A stretch of DNA of 64,000 bases from Rhodoferax sp. (GTDB lineage: Bacteria > Pseudomonadota > Gammaproteobacteria > Burkholderiales > Burkholderiaceae_C), in NCBI GenBank assembly GCA_029865845.1, contig JARXAM010000027.1, positions 62,001 through 126,000 of the forward strand. The letters run 5' to 3'. The notes beneath the pieces were generated by a model that was given only the letters and a program-made list of their open reading frames with translations, was not told the DNA's origin and searched no databases. The position numbers and the translations under genes were made by a program. Below are positions 1 through 9,973 of this stretch, one piece after another (position 1 is the first letter of the stretch; every line of letters begins with the position of its first letter).

Positions 1-589
1 GGCACAGTAATACCACCAGCGTGAGCGAAAAAGCCAGGGCCAGCGACTGCTTCCATTGGCGTTGCAACTCCAAATTGCGCGCGCTCAGGTTGTAGTCCAC
101 CCGGACCCAGACGTTGTGCAAGGCGTGCTCGGGGTCCACTTCTTGCCAGGCGGTCAAGTAGCCGTGTTCTTCGCCGCCGGGTGGCAAGGTGGCGGTGGTC
201 CCGGTGGCGGGCAAGTGTGCTCCGGTGTCCACATGCACGCTGTCGCCATCGCGGTGCACCTCCATGAGGTTGGTGCCATCGGGGCGGTAGATGCTGATGC
301 GCTCAATAAACGGCAACTGCACTGCGTCAATAGCGTGGGATTGCAGGCTGTCCAAGCGTTCTACCAGCAAGGCCGCCGAACTGTTGCCTGCCACCATGCG
401 CGCCACAGACTCCGCGTGGGAGAGCGCGGTGCGCAGCGTGTCTTGGGCAATCCGGTGGTAGGCGTATGCGCCACTGAGCAGGGTGAGCACCAGCATGACC
501 ACCAGCGTGGTGGTCATGATGATGGCGCCAATGCTGAAGCTCACCCGCGTGGGGCGACGCAGCCAATGCCACGCGGCGGACAGGCTCAT
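1..589 (-). CDS. membrane sensor protein with CHASE8-like periplasmic domain (3' end missing)
   Basis: Partial gene running off the left edge; about 196 residues are visible. It starts at an ATG (complement of 587-589) preceded by GGAGG at 596-600. An N-terminal basic segment is followed by a membrane helix (about residues 18-42), a periplasmic region of about 140 residues and the beginning of a second membrane helix near residue 183. The periplasmic part resembles CHASE8-type sensory domains (an N-A-A-L pattern, then an ERISIY-RPDG stretch). The output domain lies outside the window; in such families it is usually HAMP plus histidine kinase or GGDEF, so a kinase is only an inference. It sits 12 bp downstream of a receiver gene on the same strand and is probably co-transcribed with it. 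Confidence 0.75.
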   Translation of the reverse strand, partial: MSLSAAWHWLRRPTRVSFSIGAIIMTTTLVVMLVLTLLSGAYAYHRIAQDTLRTALSHAESVARMVAGNSSAALLVERLDSLQSHAIDAVQLPFIERISIYRPDGTNLMEVHRDGDSVHVDTGAHLPATGTTATLPPGGEEHGYLTAWQEVDPEHALHNVWVRVDYNLSARNLELQRQWKQSLALAFSLTLVVLLC

Positions 590-601
590 ACCACGCCTCC
601 T

Positions 602-973
602 TCAGGGGACGAGACGGTCCACCGTATCGAGCAACTCGATGGGGCTGAAGGGCTTGACGAGGTAGGCATCGCAGCCCGCCGCGTGGCCGCGCTCAATGTC
701 GGTTTTTTGGCCGCGCGCCGTCAGCAAAATCACCTTGGTTTGTGCGGCCAGTGTGGGGTCTGCTTTGACCTTTTCGCACACCTGGTAGCCGTCGAGTGCG
801 CCGGGCATCATCACGTCCAGCAAGATCAGTTGCGGGCGCAGCTTCTGCGCCACTGTCCATGCAGTCTCGCCGTTGTCGGCTTCGTAGAGGTCAAAGTCTT
901 CGCTCTCCATGGTCATCATGATGAGTTTGCGGATGTCGGGCTGGTCGTCCACGATCAGAGCTTTGCGTTTCAT
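602..973 (-). CDS. single-domain response regulator (CheY-like receiver)
   Basis: A 123-residue stand-alone receiver domain. Visible signature residues are the acidic pair D9-D10, the phosphoacceptor D53 in LLDVMMPG, the threonine in the LLTA motif and the lysine in LVKPFS. No DNA-binding or enzymatic output domain follows, so it probably relays phosphate or signals by protein contact. Its start overlaps the stop of the upstream kinase-like gene by 4 bp (ATGA), indicating translational coupling, and it is followed by the CHASE8-type sensor. The three genes look like one signalling operon. Confidence 0.9.
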   Translation of the reverse strand: MKRKALIVDDQPDIRKLIMMTMESEDFDLYEADNGETAWTVAQKLRPQLILLDVMMPGALDGYQVCEKVKADPTLAAQTKVILLTARGQKTDIERGHAAGCDAYLVKPFSPIELLDTVDRLVP

Positions 974-2085
974 GTTGCATCTTCCTTTTTGCGACGTTGC
1001 ATCAGTTGGGCCAGGTCAGCCGCATAGCGCTGGGCCTGTTCCATATCTAGGTTGGCCTGCCCGCGCTGTGGCGCGCCGGTGGGAAATTCGATCATCACGC
1101 GCGTGTCTTCGCCGTCCACGATGGACATGCGCATGTTCCCCCCATGCAAGCCCACGATCCGGTTGACCAGTGGCAAGCCCAGGCGTCCGTTGGCATGGTT
1201 GGGGTTGCGCGCTGCAAACAGGTCGCGGGTTTCGATGCCCTTATCTTCTGGCGCGATCGCCCCTTGGTTGCGCACACTGATCAGCACATGCTCGCCGGTG
1301 AGCGTGTAGCCAATCTGCACCACACAGTCCAGCCCCCCTTTGACTTCGCGGCGCGAGTGGGTGAGGGCGTTGTCAAAGCACTCGTACAAGGCCCGCTTGA
1401 TCAAGCGCGCATTGCCGTAAATGGGAGGCAGTGTGCCGTTGGGGGGCTTGACCTCGAACCGCACTTTGGCCTGGGTCGCTTTGGGGCGCAGGTCACCCAG
1501 CGTTTGGTCCACCAAGGCCCCCAGGTCCATGCGATCGTCCATCAACATGGCCTCTTCGCCAAACACGGCCAACAAGTCAGCCAAGCGGCGCAGGCGTTCC
1601 TTGAGCTCGTCTGCCGCGAGTTCGAGCCGGTTCCCTTCGTCACTTTCTGGCAAAGACCCCAGCATGCCCGTCAGCTTGCGCATGGGGGGGCCGACTTCGT
1701 CTTGCAGCAGCTCGATGATTTGCTCCAGGCCCATGCGGCTTTGCACTCCGGGGCCCGCATGCGCCTCTTCCTCGGGCTCGGGCGGGGCCGCCACAAAGGC
1801 AATGTCCAAGCCCGAGGGGCCTGCCATGAATATGCCCTTGAGTTTCTTCCCGTCTGCTACGCCCACCTCGGCGGCATAGGGCAGCTTGATCTTTCCCAGT
1901 GTGATGGCTTGTGCGAGGTTTTTGATCACGATGCGCCCGCTCATCGCCTCGACCGGCTTGCCAGTGTGGATGCGGGCGGCCCGGTTGGCGAAGGTGGCCA
2001 GGCCATTGACGCCGAATGTGATCAGTGCCAACGGCATCGCGTCAAACAGTGCTTGTACCGACGGTTGATGAAAGTTGGTTGCCAT
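970..2085 (-). CDS. PAS-type sensor with histidine-kinase ATPase domain, phospho-histidine not evident
   Basis: A 371-residue soluble protein. The N-terminal 95 residues resemble a PAS fold (LFDAMPLALITFG, FANRAARI). Residues about 118-180 form a helical pair resembling a DHp dimerisation domain, and residues about 190-345 form an HATPase_c domain with an N-box centred on N239 (YECFDNALTHS) and a G-rich NGRLGLPLV segment. Where kinases have H-E-L-R-T-P-L, this protein reads D-E-V-G-P-P-M (D129 onward), so the usual phosphorylated histidine seems to be replaced. It heads an operon with a receiver and a CHASE8 sensor and may be an ATP-binding partner rather than an active kinase. A tail (about 350-371) is basic and helical. 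Confidence 0.75.
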   Translation of the reverse strand: MATNFHQPSVQALFDAMPLALITFGVNGLATFANRAARIHTGKPVEAMSGRIVIKNLAQAITLGKIKLPYAAEVGVADGKKLKGIFMAGPSGLDIAFVAAPPEPEEEAHAGPGVQSRMGLEQIIELLQDEVGPPMRKLTGMLGSLPESDEGNRLELAADELKERLRRLADLLAVFGEEAMLMDDRMDLGALVDQTLGDLRPKATQAKVRFEVKPPNGTLPPIYGNARLIKRALYECFDNALTHSRREVKGGLDCVVQIGYTLTGEHVLISVRNQGAIAPEDKGIETRDLFAARNPNHANGRLGLPLVNRIVGLHGGNMRMSIVDGEDTRVMIEFPTGAPQRGQANLDMEQAQRYAADLAQLMQRRKKEDAT

Positions 2086-2217
2086 GGTCAGAGCCTTGTG
2101 GAGGACTGGATGGACATCAATGTATCAAATTTATCAAAAAATACAAGAAATTCAAGAAATAAACATTTAATTTGTCGTAATGGGTTGCAGCACGACGGAT
2201 ATGCCGCTTGACATGGC

Positions 2218-2246
2218 TTGTGGTGTTTTAAATATTTATCTCAAAT
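2218..2246 (+). promoter_or_regulatory. candidate sigma-70 promoter for the periplasmic protein/hybrid kinase pair
   Basis: TTGACA at 2218-2223, a 17-bp spacer and AATATT at 2241-2246 lie 50-80 bp upstream of the gene at 2298, in a conspicuously AT-rich 212-bp divergent intergenic region. The -35 is perfect, the -10 is weak. No other structured element was recognised in 2086-2297. Confidence 0.4.
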
Positions 2247-2297
2247 AAGTTGTATTTGGCGTAATATCAAGAATCTACCTCTCATAGGAGTTTTTTC

Positions 2298-2807
2298 ATG
2301 CAAACTGTTTTCTCCCGAATGCTGTGCGTATTGCTGACTGCAACACTGTGGAGCGCGACAGCGGCGTGGTCGCTGGAGCCCGCACGCGGCAAGGTGATCC
2401 TGACGATTACGGGCAAGGTGGGTGTCAAAAACTCGCCGCAAGGTGCGGAGTTCGATCTCTCGATGATCGAAAACATGCCGCAGCGGACCTTCACCACCCA
2501 AACCCCGTGGGACAAAAAACCCACCCAGTTTCAAGGGCCCTTGCTGCGTGACGTGCTGGCCGCCGCCAAGGCAGACGGCCAGGTGCTTAAAGCGGCGGCC
2601 CTCAATGATTACCAAACCAGCATCCCCGCCAATGACGCCCGCAAGTTTGACGTGATCCTGGCCTACAAGATGAATGGCGAGTTGATCCCGGTGCGGACCA
2701 AGGGCCCCTTGTTCATCGTGTACCCCTTTGACAGCAAGGCCGAGCTGCGCTCAGCCACCTATTACGAGCGCTCAGCCTGGCAGCTCAAGTCGCTTACGGT
2801 GGAATAG
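2298..2807 (+). CDS. periplasmic protein of the molybdopterin-oxidoreductase fold, cofactor-ligand lacking
   Basis: 169 residues with a signal peptide (hydrophobic core about 8-22, cleavage near AWS-LEPA). AGGAG at 2286-2290 supports the ATG. The mature part (GKVILTITGKVG, FDLSMIENMP, FQGPLLRDVL, KGPLFIVYPFD) matches the small oxidoreductase molybdopterin-binding domain proteins distantly related to sulfite oxidase. The only cysteine is in the signal peptide, so the Mo-ligating cysteine of true enzymes is absent and catalysis is unlikely. It precedes a hybrid histidine kinase by 35 bp. A close paralogue (24814-25320) precedes another hybrid kinase, so a role as periplasmic input partner of the kinase is a reasonable inference. 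Confidence 0.8.
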   Translation: MQTVFSRMLCVLLTATLWSATAAWSLEPARGKVILTITGKVGVKNSPQGAEFDLSMIENMPQRTFTTQTPWDKKPTQFQGPLLRDVLAAAKADGQVLKAAALNDYQTSIPANDARKFDVILAYKMNGELIPVRTKGPLFIVYPFDSKAELRSATYYERSAWQLKSLTVE

Positions 2808-2842
2808 GCCCGCACTGTCCACCCCGCACATCTGGAGCCTGC

Positions 2843-5188
2843 GTGCCTAGACCCACCGCCATGCAACTGCGCCGCCTGTGGCTTGTCGCGGCCACGGTAG
2901 CGTCGGTGGCCATGGTGGGGTGGTTGATGCGGCAGGCGTTCAATGAGCTGCGCGACGCGCAGCGTCGCCAGGCGGAGTTTACGGAATCGTTTGTCCCCTC
3001 GGTCTATCAGCTCGAGCGCGAGTACCTGCGGTTTTTTCACCAAGTGGACCTGGCGGTGCGCCAACCCGGCACCGTGAACCGGGATCGCTTGGAACTGCAA
3101 CTGGCCTTGCTGCAAAGCCGCGTGCACATCGTGGACGATTCGCAGCCCGCCACCGAGTTCCGCAAAAGTGCGGAATTTGCCCAGGCGCGTGTGCCGCTAG
3201 GGCGGGTGCTGGCCGATGCCGAGCGGGCGGTGGCGAGCCCGATCCTCCCCGCTGCGGCGTGGCAGGCGGTGTACAGGGACTTGCAGGACTTGGCCCCCTT
3301 GATGAACGCACTCACCATGCGTTCGTCGTTGTTGGTGAGCAGCCAGCAGGAGACTGCGTTGGTGCAGCAGGTGCGCAGCGCGAATGCCAAGTTGCAACTG
3401 CTGGGCGGCCTGTTGCTGTTGCTGTTGGTGTCTGCCACCGTCATTGGGGTGCGCCAAGGGCGCGTGGAGCGCGAGCGCCAGCGCCTGGAGTATTTGCATG
3501 AGCAAATGCGCCTGGCCAATGAAAAGGCGGATGCCGCCAATGCAGGCAAATCACAGTTTTTGGCCAACATGAGCCATGAGCTGCGCACCCCGCTCAACGG
3601 CATGCTGGGCATGCTCAGTCTGCTGCAATCCACACCGATCAATGCCCAGCAAGACGATTACATCCAAACCGCCAATCGATCTGCCAAGCACCTCTTGAGT
3701 CTGCTTAACGACATCCTTGATGCGTCGGCATTAGAGGCCGGAAAAATGACGCTCAAGCCCGAGCGCGTGCACCTGCCCTCGCTGCTGGCCGATGTGCAGG
3801 CCCTGATGCGGCCGGTAGCGCTGGAAAAGCGGCTGGTTCTGTCCGTCCACCACGACAAGGCGCTGCCTCGTTGGGTGCTGGCCGATGGCACGCGCGTGAA
3901 GCAAATCATGCTCAACCTGATCTCCAATGCCTTGAAGTTCAGTGAGCAGGGCACCGTGTCGGTGGAGGTGCTGGCGCAGCGCCTGCCCGATTCTGCCAGC
4001 GAAGGTGCGGCTGACCTGTGCATCCGCGTGAAAGATGAGGGCGTGGGCATGTCCGCCCAAGTGCTGGCCAAGTTGTTCCGCCGGTTTGAACAGGGCGATG
4101 CCACCAGCGCCCGCCGTTTCGGCGGCAGCGGCTTGGGGCTGGAGATATCGCGCAACCTGGCGCGCCGCATGGGGGGCGACATCGAAGCCAGCAGCGTGGA
4201 GGGCAAAGGCAGCACGTTCACTGCCACCTTGCGTTTGCCGGTGTGCAGCCCGCCCACTGAGCAGACCGCAGACGTGTCCCAGGTGCGCCGCGAGCCCGGT
4301 GCCGCGGGCTTGAACTTGGTGGTGGCAGAAGACAACGCCATCAACCGCAAATACATGGCGGCCCTGTTGGCCAATATGGGGCACACCGTGCGGTTCGCCG
4401 AGCACGGTGGGGTCGTTGTGGCGCTCATCCAGCAAGAGCTGCCCGACTTGGTGCTCATGGATTTGCACATGCCCGAGGTGGATGGCCTTCAGGCCACCGA
4501 GGCCATTCGCCAACTGCCCGCACCCTTGGGCGAGCTTCCCATCATCGCCCTTACGGCAGACGTGTTTGAAGAGTCCAGGGACAGGGTGCAAGCTGTCGGC
4601 ATGGACGGATTTTTGTCCAAGCCCGTCAACGTTCATCAGTTGGAAAAGTTGCTGGTCAGCCGCTTTGGCATGCGTGGAGCATCGCTGGCACCACCGCCGA
4701 CAAGCAAGGCACCGCCAGCCGCACCCGTCTTCCTTGCGCCGGGCGAGGGCAGCGTCGCGCTAGCGCAGCCGAATGCCACGCCCGTGGCATCTGCTGGTGC
4801 GCGCACCCCCCGACGCCGTTTCCGCCCCGGCGATGTCGCTGACCACTTGGACATGGCGATGATTGGCGAGCTCTGCGTGGGCGTAACGCTGCATGGCTAC
4901 CAAACCTTGCTCGATGGCACGCTGCGCCAAGAAACACCTTGCTACACCGATTTGCAAGCCGCACTGGATGCGGGCAACACCGCTGCCTTGCTAGAGCTGG
5001 GCCATTCGTTCAAAGGGGTGATGGCCAGCCTGGGCCTGGCGGCCTTGTCGCGGCTGGGGCTGCACATCGAAAAGCAGGGGCATACCTTCAGCGCGCAAGA
5101 GTGCAAGACCCAGGCGGACAATCTGCGTGAATGTTGGAACACCACCCACGCTATTTGCAGCCGCATGGGGCTGCTGGTGGCAGTCTGA
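2843..5188 (+). CDS. hybrid histidine kinase with receiver and HPt domains
   Basis: 781 residues, GTG start with GGAG at 2834-2837; an in-frame ATG six codons later is an alternative. Order: membrane helix (about 13-30), periplasmic sensor region (30-183), membrane helix (about 184-203), coiled linker, HisKA domain with phospho-histidine H245 in the SHELRTPL box, HATPase_c (about 350-470, [10 protein letters not shown]-box), receiver with phosphoacceptor D540 ([11 protein letters not shown]), and a C-terminal HPt domain with H721 ([12 protein letters not shown]). It therefore contains a complete His-Asp-His relay but no output domain, so the target is elsewhere. It probably forms an operon with the preceding periplasmic protein. 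A shorter paralogue without HPt is at 22879-24807. Confidence 0.93.
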   Translation: MPRPTAMQLRRLWLVAATVASVAMVGWLMRQAFNELRDAQRRQAEFTESFVPSVYQLEREYLRFFHQVDLAVRQPGTVNRDRLELQLALLQSRVHIVDDSQPATEFRKSAEFAQARVPLGRVLADAERAVASPILPAAAWQAVYRDLQDLAPLMNALTMRSSLLVSSQQETALVQQVRSANAKLQLLGGLLLLLLVSATVIGVRQGRVERERQRLEYLHEQMRLANEKADAANAGKSQFLANMSHELRTPLNGMLGMLSLLQSTPINAQQDDYIQTANRSAKHLLSLLNDILDASALEAGKMTLKPERVHLPSLLADVQALMRPVALEKRLVLSVHHDKALPRWVLADGTRVKQIMLNLISNALKFSEQGTVSVEVLAQRLPDSASEGAADLCIRVKDEGVGMSAQVLAKLFRRFEQGDATSARRFGGSGLGLEISRNLARRMGGDIEASSVEGKGSTFTATLRLPVCSPPTEQTADVSQVRREPGAAGLNLVVAEDNAINRKYMAALLANMGHTVRFAEHGGVVVALIQQELPDLVLMDLHMPEVDGLQATEAIRQLPAPLGELPIIALTADVFEESRDRVQAVGMDGFLSKPVNVHQLEKLLVSRFGMRGASLAPPPTSKAPPAAPVFLAPGEGSVALAQPNATPVASAGARTPRRRFRPGDVADHLDMAMIGELCVGVTLHGYQTLLDGTLRQETPCYTDLQAALDAGNTAALLELGHSFKGVMASLGLAALSRLGLHIEKQGHTFSAQECKTQADNLRECWNTTHAICSRMGLLVAV

Positions 5189-5203
5189 ACAATCCTTGGG
5201 CGG

Positions 5204-5905
5204 TCAGGTTGGCCACATCGCCGCAGTTTGGGCAACACGGGGGGTGCTTCCTTCGACCACCTGCACCAACACGCGGTGTACGACATAGCCCTCCGGCAAA
5301 TCCAAAAAGCCGCGTGTGTTGAGCATGCGGGCCACCTCTACGCGGGGTTTGGCCTCCGTCAAGGCGGCGGGCTGGTCTAGGGGCATTTCGCGCAGTTCGC
5401 CGTTTTGCTCGCCCACGATCACAAACTGCAACTTGCCAACCAATTTGCGGCCTTTGTTACTTAAGACCAGCTCGTAGCGCAGCCGGTTGGGCGCGCCCGA
5501 CACCGCTCCAATGCGGAAGCTGTCAATGCGCAGACCCAACGCGTCTTCGGGCTGCAAAGGGTCGAACAAATCGGGTGGCGTGCTGGATGCCGAGGCCTTG
5601 GTAAGTGGATTGCCTTCTGCCTCAGTTACGGGAGCGCGCACCGGCTCACTGACCGATGCGACGGACGCCACCGGGCTGGGCGGCGGATACCCACTGCCCG
5701 AGTAACTTCCCAGCCAGAACCACACACCGGAATACGCAGTCACCGCCAGCGCTACACCGCCCTTTCGCAGGGCAGTGTGCCAACGCGGCTCCACCGTGGA
5801 GACCGTATGAACCGTCGGTAGCGTCAGCCACCGGTGAAAGGACGACATGCCCGACAGCGCCGCGTGGGACAAGGGCGACTTGGTTGCGTACACAGTCATT
5901 GCCAT
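5204..5905 (-). CDS. uncharacterised single-pass membrane protein
   Basis: 233 residues from the ATG at 5905, which has a GGGAGC ribosome-binding site six bases upstream; a longer reading from 5959 has no such signal. The first ~55 residues are cytoplasmic and basic, followed by one membrane helix (about residues 52-70, VALAVTAYSGVWFWLG). A Pro/Ser/Ala-rich linker precedes a C-terminal domain of about 110 residues, probably periplasmic (LRIDSFRIG, LRYELVLSNKG, LQFVIVGEQNG). The beta-rich C-terminal pattern resembles membrane-anchored proteins of unknown function often found in betaproteobacteria. No enzyme motif was seen. It converges on the hybrid kinase gene, leaving 15 bp between the two stops. 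Confidence 0.75.
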   Translation of the reverse strand: MAMTVYATKSPLSHAALSGMSSFHRWLTLPTVHTVSTVEPRWHTALRKGGVALAVTAYSGVWFWLGSYSGSGYPPPSPVASVASVSEPVRAPVTEAEGNPLTKASASSTPPDLFDPLQPEDALGLRIDSFRIGAVSGAPNRLRYELVLSNKGRKLVGKLQFVIVGEQNGELREMPLDQPAALTEAKPRVEVARMLNTRGFLDLPEGYVVHRVLVQVVEGSTPRVAQTAAMWPT

Positions 5906-6033
5906 AAGTTGCTCCCAATTGGTGAATTTGTATTTACTGATTTTATGGTTTATACGCAATAATGCAAATCAATCATTTAAAACCGTGCAAAATTCAGTGG
6001 CACTCGACGCGCCGTGGCATGGCCCAGAACGAA

Positions 6034-6065
6034 AAAACCCGCTGACCTTGCGATCAACGGGTTTT
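6034..6065 (-). terminator. intrinsic terminator downstream of tRNA-Thr
   Basis: The complement shows AAAACCCG-TTGA and TCA-GCGGGTTTT arms separated by a short loop, followed by a T run. It lies immediately beyond the tRNA 3' end on the minus strand. The A/T-symmetric arms could work in both directions. Confidence 0.7.
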
Positions 6066-6070
6066 AAGAA

Positions 6071-6146
6071 TGGTGCCGCTTGACGGAATCGAACTGTCGA
6101 CCTTCTCCTTACGAAGGAGCTGCTCTACCGACTGAGCTAAAGCGGC
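6071..6146 (-). tRNA. tRNA-Thr (CGT)
   Basis: A 76-nt cloverleaf read on the minus strand: acceptor GCCGCTT/AAGCGGC, D arm GCTC/GAGC, anticodon loop TTCGTAA with anticodon CGT, T loop TTCGATT, and an encoded CCA end. Two stem mismatches occur: G-A at 27-43 and A-C in the T stem. Confidence 0.95.
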
Positions 6147-6182
6147 ACAAAAACAGCGGGGGATTATAGCCCCCTCGACGCA

Positions 6183-7214
6183 TCAGGCCGCGTGTTCGGC
6201 GTGGTAGCGGATCACCCGTTCCACTTCGTTTTTGGACCCGAGCACCACGCTCACGCGCTGGTGCAGTTGGTGGGGCTGGATGTCCAAAATGCGCTCGGTG
6301 CCGGTGGATGCCACGCCGCCGGCTTGTTCGATCAGCCAGCCCATGGGGTTGGCCTCGTACATCAAGCGCAGCTTGCCGGGTTTTTCGGGTTCGCGCTGGT
6401 CCCAGGGGTACATGAAAATGCCGCCCCGGCTCAGTATGCGGTGCACATCGGCCACCATGCTGGCGATCCAGCGCATGTTGAAGTCTTTGCCCCGTGGGCC
6501 TTCCTTGCCTTCTAGGCACTCGCCGATATAGCGCTTCACGGGCGGGGCCCAGTGGCGCATGTTGCTCATGTTGACGGCGAACTCCTGGGTGTCTTCGGGC
6601 ACGCGCACGTTTTCTTGGGTGAGCACAAAAGAGCCTTGTTCGCGGTCTAGGGTGAACATGGCCACGCCGTTGCCCACTGTCAGAGCCAAGGTGGTTTGTG
6701 GGCCATAGATGCAGTAGCCGGCGGCCACTTGCTGGTGGCCGGGCTGCAAGAAGTCTTTCTCACTAACCTCCGGGCCTTCGGGTTGCTTGAGCAACACACT
6801 GAAGATGGTGCCTATGCTGACGTTGACGTCGATGTTGCTGGAGCCGTCCAGCGGGTCGAACATCAACAGGTACTCGCCTTTGGGGTAACGGTGGGGCACC
6901 GTGTAGATGCCCTCCATTTCTTCGCTGGCCATGGCGGCCAGGTGGCCACCCCACTCGTTGGCCTCGATCAGCACTTCGTTGGCAATGATGTCGAGCTTTT
7001 TTTGGATTTCGCCTTGCACGTTTTCGCTGTCGGCGGCACCCAGCACACCACCGAGTGCACCTTTGGTCACCGCCAGGCTGATGCTTTTGCAGGCACGGGC
7101 CACCACTTCAAGCAATAAGCGAAGTTGGGGTGTGATGGTGCCTTGGGCACCAGCCTCTTGGCTGCCGCGCTGCTTTTCGATGAGATAGCGCGTAAGCGAG
7201 ATGCGTTGTGTCAT
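6183..7214 (-). CDS. fbp: fructose-1,6-bisphosphatase class I
   Basis: 343 residues, close to the family's usual length. It hydrolyses fructose 1,6-bisphosphate to fructose 6-phosphate in gluconeogenesis or the Calvin cycle. Metal and substrate motifs are clear: the [14 protein letters not shown] segment carries the metal-ligating aspartates, [15 protein letters not shown] the preceding glutamates, and [11 protein letters not shown] the sugar-phosphate site. The start has an AAGGA site in the pepN-fbp gap of 23 bp. It is the last gene of a likely minus-strand run prfB-HAD phosphatase-pepN-fbp. Confidence 0.97.
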   Translation of the reverse strand: MTQRISLTRYLIEKQRGSQEAGAQGTITPQLRLLLEVVARACKSISLAVTKGALGGVLGAADSENVQGEIQKKLDIIANEVLIEANEWGGHLAAMASEEMEGIYTVPHRYPKGEYLLMFDPLDGSSNIDVNVSIGTIFSVLLKQPEGPEVSEKDFLQPGHQQVAAGYCIYGPQTTLALTVGNGVAMFTLDREQGSFVLTQENVRVPEDTQEFAVNMSNMRHWAPPVKRYIGECLEGKEGPRGKDFNMRWIASMVADVHRILSRGGIFMYPWDQREPEKPGKLRLMYEANPMGWLIEQAGGVASTGTERILDIQPHQLHQRVSVVLGSKNEVERVIRYHAEHAA

Positions 7215-7237
7215 GAGGGTCCTTGGTTTCTTGAAAA

Positions 7238-9973
7238 TCAGTCGGCCAGCGCGCGGTCCACGACCTCGCGCACGTCGTTGCTCAGGTCGGTTTTGGCAGC
7301 CACGCGCAGCAGGGCCTCGCGTGCGGCGCCCCGGTATGGATCGGTGAGCTTTTTCCAGCGGTCCAGGGCCCGTGCCAGGCGGGCAGCGACTTGCGGGTTG
7401 ATGGCGTCGAGTTCGATAACGCGCTCGGCCCAGAACACATAGCCCGCCGCATCGGCCCGGTGGAAGCCGCCCGGATTGGCGCTGCAGTAGCTAAAAATGA
7501 CACTGCGTGCCCGGTTGGGGTTTTTGAGGTTGAAGTCCGGGTGGGTCAGCAACTGGCGCACCGCAGGCAGTACCTGTCCGCCACGGTCGCTGGTGCCCGC
7601 TTGCAGGGCAAACCATTTGTCGAGCACCAGGGCCTCGTCCTTGAACAATGCGTGGAAGCGGGCCAAGGCGTGAGGTGCCAGGTCGTTGCCGCTGTTCACC
7701 AGTGCTTGCAAGGCATTGAAGCGGTCGGTCATGTTGCCCGCGTCTTTGAAGCGTTGCAGTGTTTTGCCGGGCCACACCGTGTCTGCGCTGTGCGTGGCTG
7801 CCAGGCACAGAAAGTTGAGTGCCATGCCGGCGAGCGCGCGGCGTCCGCTGGAGACGGGGTCGGGGCGGTAGGCCCCATTGTTTTCATGCGCGGCAAATGC
7901 CCATTCCCAATCTGCGTGCAGGGCGGTTGCCAGTTGCAATCGCATGGCTTCGCGCACGGCATGAATGCGCTGGGGGTCCACCACCTCTAGTTGCTCTGCA
8001 ATATAGGTCTCAGAAGGCAGGGTGAGCACCAGTTCTTTGAACGCGGCATCCAGTGTTGGGTGGCGCAGCACCGCGCGCATGGCCGCGACGTAGGCGTCAT
8101 CGAGCGGGCGGGTCGTGTGCGTGTCTGCATCGGCCGTCACGCACAGAATGGCGCTGCGCCGCGCCAGGCGCTGGCCCGCTTCCCATCGGTTGAAGGGGTC
8201 GGTGTCGTGGGCCAGCAGCGTGAGCAACTGTGCATCGGTGTAGTCAAAGTCCAGCAGCACCGGGGCAGAAAACCCGCGCAGGATGGAGGGCACGGGTTCT
8301 TCGGTGACGTGTTGGAAGGTGATGCTCTGGTGGGTTTCGGTTAGCACCACCAAGTGGCTGTCGCCCACCAACTGGCCGCCCACTGTCAAGGGCAGGGCGG
8401 CTCCGCTGGCGGCACCCACCAGGCCCAGGCTCACGGGGATGACCAGGGGTTCTTTGAGCGACTGGCCCGGCGTGGGCGCGCAGCTCTGGTGCAAGTGCAG
8501 TGTGTAGCTTTGTGCTGTTGCGTCATATTCACCACGCGCCGTCACGCGCGGGGTGCCCGCTTGGCTGTACCAGCGCTTGAACTGGGGCAGCAGTTTGGCC
8601 AGTGGCGAGTGGGGGTTGGCCTCGGCAATGCTTTGCGCAAAGTCATCACAGGTCACGGCCTGGCCGTCAAAGCGCTCGAAGTACAGCTTCATGCCCCGCT
8701 CAAAGCCTTTGCGGGCGGAATGTGCTGTTCCGTCAGACACCAGCGTTTGCATCATCCGCACAACCTCAGCACCCTTTTCATAAATGGTGACGGTGTAGAA
8801 GTTGTTGATCTCGATGTAGCTATCTGGGCGCACCGGGTGGGCCATGGGGCCCGCGTCTTCCGGAAACTGGGCGGTGCGCAGTACACGCACGTCTTCAATG
8901 CGCTTGACCGCGCGGGCGGATGCCTCGGCACACAAGTCTTGGCTGAATTCCTGGTCGCGGAACACGGTCAGGCCTTCTTTGAGGCTCAGCTGGAACCAAT
9001 CACGGCAGGTGATGCGGTTGCCGGTCCAGTTGTGGAAATACTCATGCCCCACCACGCTCTCAATATTGGCGTAGTCCACATCAGTGGCGGTGGCCTGGTT
9101 CGCCAGCACGTACTTGGTGTTGAAGATGTTCAGGCCCTTGTTTTCCATGGCGCCCATGTTGAAGTCGCTGGTGGCAACAATCATGAAGCGCTCCAAGTCC
9201 AGCGGCAGGCCGAAGCGGGCTTCGTCCCACGCCACGCTGGCCATCAGGCTGTTCATGGCATGCTCGGTTTTGTCCAGATCACCAGGGCGCACAAACACTT
9301 GCAGCAGGTGGTCTTTGCCCGCGCGGCTGGTGATGCGCTGCTCGCGCGCTACCAGTTGGCCCGCCACCAGGGCAAACAGGTAGCTGGGCTTTTTGTGGGG
9401 GTCTACCCACTTGGCGAAATGGCGCGCGCCCTGGGGGCCGTCCTCCAGGTCGCCACTGTCTACCAGGTTGCCGTTGGACAGCAGCACAGGGTATTTGGCT
9501 TTGTCCGCGCGCAAGGTCACGGTGTACAGAGCCATCACATCCGGGCGGTCCAGGAAGTAGGTGATGCGGCGAAAGCCCTCCGCTTCGCACTGCGTAAAGA
9601 AGGAATCGTTGCTCACATACAAGCCCATGAGCTTGGTGTTTTTTACGGGCACGCAAGTGGTGAAAATTTCCAGCGCGAACGGCTCATTGCCTTCGGGCAG
9701 GTTTTCCAGCACCAGCTGGTCGCCGTCCAACTTGAAGCTGGTGCCCTGGCCGTTGACCAGTACACGTGCGAGGTTGAGGTCTTCACCATCCAGACGCAGC
9801 GCCTGGGGCGCCACGTCGGGATTGCGGCGCAAGGTCATTTTGTTGAGCACGCGGGTTTTGGCGGGGTCCAGGTCCAGGCAGAGGTCGACGGTGTCTATCC
9901 AGAACGGGGGGGCGGTGTAGTCGCCGCGGTGAATCACGGCGGCAGGGCCTGAGGCCTCACGAAGATGCAACAT
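7238..9973 (-). CDS. pepN: aminopeptidase N (M1 zinc metallopeptidase)
   Basis: 911 residues, slightly longer than the E. coli enzyme of about 870. It releases N-terminal amino acids from peptides in the cytoplasm. The exopeptidase motif [11 protein letters not shown] and the zinc site HEYFHNW (H310, E311, H314, with the distal glutamate in SLKEGLTVF) are intact. N-terminal beta-sandwich, thermolysin-like catalytic domain and C-terminal helical domain follow in order. The ATG at 9973 has GGAGAC upstream and lies 17 bp inside the 3' end of the HAD gene, indicating an operon. Confidence 0.97.
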   Translation of the reverse strand: MLHLREASGPAAVIHRGDYTAPPFWIDTVDLCLDLDPAKTRVLNKMTLRRNPDVAPQALRLDGEDLNLARVLVNGQGTSFKLDGDQLVLENLPEGNEPFALEIFTTCVPVKNTKLMGLYVSNDSFFTQCEAEGFRRITYFLDRPDVMALYTVTLRADKAKYPVLLSNGNLVDSGDLEDGPQGARHFAKWVDPHKKPSYLFALVAGQLVAREQRITSRAGKDHLLQVFVRPGDLDKTEHAMNSLMASVAWDEARFGLPLDLERFMIVATSDFNMGAMENKGLNIFNTKYVLANQATATDVDYANIESVVGHEYFHNWTGNRITCRDWFQLSLKEGLTVFRDQEFSQDLCAEASARAVKRIEDVRVLRTAQFPEDAGPMAHPVRPDSYIEINNFYTVTIYEKGAEVVRMMQTLVSDGTAHSARKGFERGMKLYFERFDGQAVTCDDFAQSIAEANPHSPLAKLLPQFKRWYSQAGTPRVTARGEYDATAQSYTLHLHQSCAPTPGQSLKEPLVIPVSLGLVGAASGAALPLTVGGQLVGDSHLVVLTETHQSITFQHVTEEPVPSILRGFSAPVLLDFDYTDAQLLTLLAHDTDPFNRWEAGQRLARRSAILCVTADADTHTTRPLDDAYVAAMRAVLRHPTLDAAFKELVLTLPSETYIAEQLEVVDPQRIHAVREAMRLQLATALHADWEWAFAAHENNGAYRPDPVSSGRRALAGMALNFLCLAATHSADTVWPGKTLQRFKDAGNMTDRFNALQALVNSGNDLAPHALARFHALFKDEALVLDKWFALQAGTSDRGGQVLPAVRQLLTHPDFNLKNPNRARSVIFSYCSANPGGFHRADAAGYVFWAERVIELDAINPQVAARLARALDRWKKLTDPYRGAAREALLRVAAKTDLSNDVREVVDRALAD

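Noticed and set aside
1144..2211. Long open frame on the plus strand
   Set aside because: It is the antisense shadow of the kinase-like gene at 970-2085; high GC codon bias keeps the opposite strand open and no family motif is seen.
8354..9952. 532-codon open frame antisense to pepN
   Set aside because: Composition (His/Val/Gln-rich) is that of a mirrored GC-rich gene and pepN motifs are unambiguous on the other strand.
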